Below the pieces are notes generated by a model. That model did no database searches. It saw nothing but the letters and a program-made list of their open reading frames with translations, and was not told the origin of the DNA. Shown in pieces: positions 59,583 to 64,000 of a stretch of DNA of 64,000 nucleotides. Every line of letters begins with the position of its first letter. Position 1 is the stretch's first letter. The translations under genes and the position numbers were made by a program. This DNA comes from Dokdonella_A sp937902695 (lineage in GTDB: Bacteria > Pseudomonadota > Gammaproteobacteria > Xanthomonadales > Rhodanobacteraceae): the NCBI GenBank assembly GCA_048498135.1, contig JBEHYO010000003.1:32461-96460 (forward strand), read 5' to 3'.

Positions 59583-62329
59583 GCGACGCGCGCTGGCAAC
59601 GCCTGCAGGAACTGTTCGAAGGCCTGCTCGATCGCACGCCGGAAGAACGCGACGCGTGGCTCGCCTCGGTCGAGCCCGATCCGGCGCTCTGCCGCGACGC
59701 GCTGGCGCTCGCCGATGCCGACTCGGGTCCGCGCATCAGCATCACGCGGCAGGTGCGAGATGCGTCGGCGCGCATCGCCGAAGCGATGACCGTCGAGCGC
59801 AGGCTCGGCCCGTACAAGCTGATCGAGGAGATCGGCAGCGGCGGCATGGGCACGGTGTTTCTGGCCGAGCGCGCCGACGATGCGTTCGCGCGCCGCGTCG
59901 CGATCAAGGTGCTGCGCGGCATTCCAACCCGCGAATCGACCGAGCGCATGCGTCGCGAGCGGCAGATCCTCGCCGATCTTTCGCATCCGCACATCGCGCG
60001 GCTGCTCGATGGCGGCAGCACCGCCGACGGCCAGCCCTACCTCGTGATGGAGTACGTCGAGGGCGATCCGATCAACCAGTTCTGCCAGTCGCGCGGCCTT
60101 TCGGTCAACGAGCGCCTGCGCCTGATCCAGAAAGTCTGCGGCGCCGTGCAGTTCGCGCATCAGCGGCTCGTGATCCACCGCGACCTCAAGCCCGCGAACG
60201 TGCTCGTGCGCGCCGACGGCGAGCCGGTGCTGCTCGATTTCGGCATCGCCAAGCTGCTCGGCAACACCGGCGCCGATGCGGCGACGGGCATGCCCTGGTT
60301 CACGCCGGCCTATGCGAGCCCCGAGCAGCGCCGCGGCGAGGCGGTCAGCACGGCGACCGACGTCTACGGGCTCGGCCTGCTACTCTTCGAAGTTCTCGCC
60401 GAGCGGCCGCCGTCGGCCGATCCGTCCGAGCGGCTGCCGAAGCCGAGCCGGACGACGACGCAGCATCGCATCCCGGGCGAGCTCGACCTCATCGTCGCGA
60501 AGGCGACGCACGACGAGCCCGAGCGCCGTTACGTCTCCGCCGCCGCGCTCGCCGACGATCTGCAGCGCCACCTGCGCGGCCGTCCGGTCCACGCGGCGCC
60601 CGATCGCCTGCACTATCGCGTCGCGAAGTTCGTCGGCCGCCATCGTCTTGCGACCGCGGCCATCGCGGCGGCGATCGTGATGGCGATCCTGTTCACGTGG
60701 CGCCTCGCCAACGAGCGCGATCGCGCGCTCCGCGCCGAGACCGAGGCACGCCAGCAATCGGCGACGGCCGAGCGCGTCGTCGACTATCTCGTCTCGCTGT
60801 TCCATTCGGCCTCGCCCGAGGAAGCCGGCACCAAACCGATCGCGCCCCGCGAGCTCGTCGACCGCGGGCGCAAGGAGATCGATTCGCGCCTCGCCGGCTC
60901 GCCGGTGCAGCAGGCACGCTTGCTCGGCGCGATCGGCAAGATCTATCTCGAGCTCGGCGCGCCGGAAGCGGCCGCCGAATCGCTCGGCGGCGCGGCCGAC
61001 CTCGAACGCGAGCACGGCACGCCCGCGCGCCGTGCCGCCTATCTCGCCGACCAGGGTTATGCGCTGAACATCGCCGAGCAGCCGGCGTCGGCCGAGCCCG
61101 TGCTGCGCGACAGCGTCGCCGAGCTGGAAAAACAGCCGCAGAAGGATCCGAAGGCGATGGCCGATGCGCTGTCGACGCTCGCGCTCAGCGAAGCGCGCAA
61201 CGGCAATCCGCAGACCGCGCTCGGCACGCTCGAGCGCGCGCTCGACTACGCGCGGCAGAGCGACGGCGGCGCGGAAGGCATCCGGGTCGGCCAGTCGCTC
61301 TACGCGCTCGCCGAAGTCCAGATGCGGCTCGGCAAGCTCGACGAGGCCGAGAAGAATGCCAGGCACAGCATCGAGCTTCTGCGCGCGAAAACCGCGGAGG
61401 GCTCGCCCGAAGTCATCGCCGCGATCGGCTTCCTGACCGAAGTCTACGAGCAGCAGGGCCGCTACGCGGAAGGCGAGGCGCTGTTGCGCCAGATGCTGGC
61501 GGTGCGCCTGAAAACGCTCGCACCGGACAGCGCCTGGGCGATCACCGTGCGCAACAACCTCGCGCAGGCGATCCAGCTGCAGGGGCGCATCGTCGAGGCG
61601 ACGTCGCTGCTGCGCGAAAACGTCGACTACCTTCGCGCCGCCGGCCAGCGCGACACGGCGAGCTATTTCATCTCGTGCAACAACCTCGCGAGCCTGCTCG
61701 AGCAGGCCGGCGACTACGCCAGCTCGATCGAGCTCTTCGACGAAACGCTCAAGCGCGCCGCGCAGCACGAAAGCGATCCGCACATGGCGACGTACCGGCA
61801 GAACCTCGGCCGCAGCCTCATGCTTGCGGGCAAGCTCGACGCCGCATGGCCGTATCTCAGCCGCGACATCGAGGGCGGCGCCGACTCGCTCGATCTCAAC
61901 ATCGAGCGCGGCCGGCGCCTCGTGCATCTCGCCGAATGGATGCGCCGCTCGGGGCGGCTCGACGAAGCGATGCGCTACACCGAGCAGGCGGGCGCGCAGT
62001 TCGCCGCGCTCTATCCGGCCGATCATCCGCGCCAGGGGGCGGTCGCGCGCACGCGCGCGCTCGTGCTGCGCGATCAGGGCCATGCGGTCGACGCCGAAGC
62101 CGAGCTGCGCCGCGCCGTGCAGATTCTCGCCGCCGGCATCGGCAAGGACGCCAACGCGACGCTCGAAGCGGAACTGCAGCTCGCGCAGCTGCTCGCCGCG
62201 CGCGGGCGCATCGACGAGGCGCAATCGCTGATGGCGCACATCGGACCGCTGCTCGGCGTGCGCTTCGTCGAAACGGCGCCGGCGCGACGCCAATTCGGCG
62301 ACCTGCAACGCAAGCTCGACGCGAGCTGA
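59579..62329 (+). CDS. Ser/Thr protein kinase with TPR sensor domain
   Basis: The 916-residue protein starts with a short helical region, followed by a complete Hanks-type kinase domain (about 78-345): glycine loop 'IGSGGMGTVFLAE', Lys110 in 'VAIKVL', catalytic Asp202 in 'VIHRDLKPANVL', 'DFGIAKLL' (Asp220) and 'YASPEQRRG'. One membrane helix follows at about 360-380 and then a long periplasmic TPR array to the end. It probably phosphorylates the co-encoded sigma factor to activate it, as shown for related ECF-kinase pairs; here that is inference. The start is a GTG overlapping the sigma gene stop. Confidence 0.93.
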   Translation: MSDARWQRLQELFEGLLDRTPEERDAWLASVEPDPALCRDALALADADSGPRISITRQVRDASARIAEAMTVERRLGPYKLIEEIGSGGMGTVFLAERADDAFARRVAIKVLRGIPTRESTERMRRERQILADLSHPHIARLLDGGSTADGQPYLVMEYVEGDPINQFCQSRGLSVNERLRLIQKVCGAVQFAHQRLVIHRDLKPANVLVRADGEPVLLDFGIAKLLGNTGADAATGMPWFTPAYASPEQRRGEAVSTATDVYGLGLLLFEVLAERPPSADPSERLPKPSRTTTQHRIPGELDLIVAKATHDEPERRYVSAAALADDLQRHLRGRPVHAAPDRLHYRVAKFVGRHRLATAAIAAAIVMAILFTWRLANERDRALRAETEARQQSATAERVVDYLVSLFHSASPEEAGTKPIAPRELVDRGRKEIDSRLAGSPVQQARLLGAIGKIYLELGAPEAAAESLGGAADLEREHGTPARRAAYLADQGYALNIAEQPASAEPVLRDSVAELEKQPQKDPKAMADALSTLALSEARNGNPQTALGTLERALDYARQSDGGAEGIRVGQSLYALAEVQMRLGKLDEAEKNARHSIELLRAKTAEGSPEVIAAIGFLTEVYEQQGRYAEGEALLRQMLAVRLKTLAPDSAWAITVRNNLAQAIQLQGRIVEATSLLRENVDYLRAAGQRDTASYFISCNNLASLLEQAGDYASSIELFDETLKRAAQHESDPHMATYRQNLGRSLMLAGKLDAAWPYLSRDIEGGADSLDLNIERGRRLVHLAEWMRRSGRLDEAMRYTEQAGAQFAALYPADHPRQGAVARTRALVLRDQGHAVDAEAELRRAVQILAAGIGKDANATLEAELQLAQLLAARGRIDEAQSLMAHIGPLLGVRFVETAPARRQFGDLQRKLDAS

Positions 62330-62447
62330 CATCGGAATCGCGTACGCTTCGCGGGGCCGGAAGCGGAACGATTGCACTATCGCACTTCCGCCCCGTTTCA
62401 CCCTCGCCTTCGACCCTCGCCTCCGTTCCGGCGCAAGGGCTGATGTT

Positions 62448-63533
62448 TCACCACTGCGCGGTCACGTCGAGGCGGATGCGATCGGTGTATTCGTCGAGTC
62501 CGTCGCGACGTTCGTGGAACCCGGCAAGCCGCAGGTTCCACGTGCGATCGAAGCCGTAGCCGATCCACGGCATGCTGCCGCGCACGGCGCTGTGGAACCA
62601 CCAGTCGTCCGAGTTGAACGCGGCCATGACGGCATCGCGCTGGATGCGCTGGAATGCATAGCCGAACTCCCAGCCGCCGGGCTTGGTACGGTCGCCGGCG
62701 ACCACGCTGAAGCGCGCGCCTTCGTTCGAAGCGTCGGCGCCGAGATTATTGACGTAGTCGAGGCGCGCCTCGAACGGCCAGTGACCGAGCCCGGCGTGCC
62801 CGACGAGTTGCATGTCGAGCAGGCGGTAATCGTCGACGAGCCTGCCGGCGACGATCGTGTTGGTCCGCGCGAGACCCTGCCTGGTCAATTCGCCGAGATC
62901 GCTGAAATCGAGATACGACAGCAGCGCCGCGGCATGCGTCGGCGCGCCTTCGTGCCAGCGCCAGCCGAGCTCGATCGCACCGATGCGCGAATCGTCGCCG
63001 TAGAGATGATCGCCGGCGAAGTAGCCCGCGACCAGCTGCAGCCGGTCGAACTCGGACAGCGGAATCGACTGGTCGAGCGCGATGCCGGCAGGACGGAGGT
63101 CCTGATCCCAGAGCATCGGCGAAAGCTCGAGCGGCAGCGGCGTCTTGCCGAGATTGACGCTCGTGTTCTCGCCGGGACGCCAGCGGATGAAGAGCTGGTC
63201 GAGCGCGACGTCGTTGCTGCGTTCGTTGTCGTTGTTGCGGCGGTTGTCGTCGTTGGAATCGGTGCCGGCCGCGAGACGCACCGAGCCGGCGATCTCCCAG
63301 GTCGGTGTCACGTTCCAGAACGCGCCGGCACGCACGCGCGTGAGGCCGCGGCTGAGATCGTCGCGACCGTTGGGCAAGCCGGAGACGTGGTCGTAGCCGG
63401 CCCAGGCATCGCCGAACCAGCTCCAGTCGCGCGTCTCGGCTTCGGGCTCTTCGGCGCTGAGGATCGCATCCTGCGCAATCGCGGGCGTCGCCGTGAGCGC
63501 GAGCAGCACGACGGCCGCTGCATGACGCATCAT
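62448..63533 (-). CDS. putative outer membrane porin
   Basis: The 361-residue protein has a signal peptide ending 'TPAIAQ' and alternating aromatic and polar stretches of a beta-barrel, ending in an aromatic 'RIRLDVTAQW' suited to BAM recognition. 'LDQLFIRWRPGENTSVNLGK' and 'LSPMLWDQDLRPAGIALDQS' resemble the putative-porin (Porin_5) family. The first ATG (63533) overlaps the stop of the upstream kinase (ATGA), linking the two genes. Its transported solute is unknown. Confidence 0.8.
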   Translation of the reverse strand: MMRHAAAVVLLALTATPAIAQDAILSAEEPEAETRDWSWFGDAWAGYDHVSGLPNGRDDLSRGLTRVRAGAFWNVTPTWEIAGSVRLAAGTDSNDDNRRNNDNERSNDVALDQLFIRWRPGENTSVNLGKTPLPLELSPMLWDQDLRPAGIALDQSIPLSEFDRLQLVAGYFAGDHLYGDDSRIGAIELGWRWHEGAPTHAAALLSYLDFSDLGELTRQGLARTNTIVAGRLVDDYRLLDMQLVGHAGLGHWPFEARLDYVNNLGADASNEGARFSVVAGDRTKPGGWEFGYAFQRIQRDAVMAAFNSDDWWFHSAVRGSMPWIGYGFDRTWNLRLAGFHERRDGLDEYTDRIRLDVTAQW

Positions 63534-64000
63534 GCGCGAAGCTCCGTCAGGGCCGCATTGAGCTCGCGCGCGCTCGCGTAGCGTTCGTCGCGATCGCGGC
63601 GCAGGCACTTCAGGATGACCGCTTCGAGCTCCTTCGGAATCTCGGGCCAGAGCTTCGATGGAAGGATCGGCTCGTCGCGCATCTGCGCCTGGTAGATCTC
63701 CATCGTGTTCGAGCCCGTGAACGGCAGTCCCCCGCAGAACGACTCGCTCATGACGACCCCGCACGCGTAGATGTCGCCGCGCTCGTCGACGTCTTCGCCG
63801 GTCAGCTGCTCGGGCGCGCAGTAGTTCGGCGTGCCGATGAACGTGCCGGGCTGCGTGTGGCCGGGCTCGGCGCGGCGCGCCGGGCGCGCGATGCCGAAGT
63901 CCATCAGCTTCGCGTTGCCGTTCGCCTCGAGGATCAGGTTCTCGGGCTTGATGTCGCGATGGAGCACGCCGACTTCGTGCGCGGCCGCGAGGCCGGCCGA
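63530..64000 (-). CDS. Ser/Thr protein kinase, N-terminus outside window
   Basis: Only the C-terminal part of a Hanks-type kinase is present. It starts at the window edge with 'SAGLAAAHEVGVLHRDIKPE', continues with 'NLILEANGNAKLMDFGIARP', 'GTPNYCAPEQLTGEDVDERG' and 'DIYACGVVMSESFCGGLPFT', and ends 'YASARELNAALTELRA' right after the kinase domain, so no C-terminal sensor domain follows. The catalytic Asp and DFG are intact. Its stop overlaps the porin start (ATGA). Confidence 0.9.
   Translation of the reverse strand, partial: SAGLAAAHEVGVLHRDIKPENLILEANGNAKLMDFGIARPARRAEPGHTQPGTFIGTPNYCAPEQLTGEDVDERGDIYACGVVMSESFCGGLPFTGSNTMEIYQAQMRDEPILPSKLWPEIPKELEAVILKCLRRDRDERYASARELNAALTELRA

Overview
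The window is a very GC-rich chromosomal segment of a gammaproteobacterium, most likely from the Xanthomonadales (Lysobacterales) or a close relative. The evidence is gene content and order: smc-zipA, lapA-lapB after ihfB and rpsA, a bifunctional pheA inside a serC-serA-pheA-hisC-aroA-cmk run, a DUF1244 gene, MoeB with an N-terminal rhodanese, RluB with a long Gly/Arg/Pro tail, and an ECF sigma factor/TPR kinase pair. No rRNA, tRNA, CRISPR array, transposase or prophage gene was seen; the segment looks like core chromosome with a few accessory genes.

Layout. 1-1183: a CBS-domain protein (cut by the window edge) preceded by a small Cys-rich metallothionein-like gene, then a small conserved-looking protein. 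1197-4735 (minus): guaB-guaA-tadA. 4803-9388 (minus): folD, then a four-gene TRAP transporter with a TatT-type lipoprotein. 9483-9788: DUF1244. 9789-19882 (minus): one collinear run ndk-rlmN-pilF-rodZ-yfgM-bamB-der-mobA-moeA-moeB, with many 4-base stop/start overlaps. 20035-24531 (plus): a PsrA-like TetR gene with a visible promoter and operator, followed by beta-oxidation genes (FadN-type hydroxyacyl-CoA dehydrogenase/enoyl-CoA hydratase and thiolase). 24658-41300 (minus): a second long collinear run, serC-serA-pheA-hisC-aroA-cmk-rpsA-ihfB-lapA-lapB-WecA-like-WbpM-like-galU-PLP enzyme-lipoprotein, joining amino-acid synthesis, translation, LPS control and surface-polysaccharide precursor synthesis.

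41380-46437 is a lipid-storage neighbourhood: two polyhydroxyalkanoate-granule proteins, a two-domain fatty acyl-CoA reductase of the Marinobacter wax-ester type, an acyl-CoA-binding protein and a PhaD-like TetR regulator. 46454-57819 holds a TPR/TolB-like membrane protein, zipA, smc, a peptidyl-prolyl isomerase lipoprotein, bolA, yciI, and divergently scpA-scpB-rluB, so all three condensin subunits lie within 9 kb. 57886-64000 holds a CsgG-like protein, an ECF sigma factor coupled to a Ser/Thr kinase with TPRs, a putative porin, and the 3' part of a second Ser/Thr kinase.

Non-coding signals include two REP-like hairpin pairs, a dispersed repeat of about 130-140 bp present in two opposite copies, a related smaller inverted repeat, a structured rpsA leader, a clear bidirectional terminator after rluB, and a promoter/operator in front of psrA. 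Family assignments rest on motifs and remembered family features, not on database searches.
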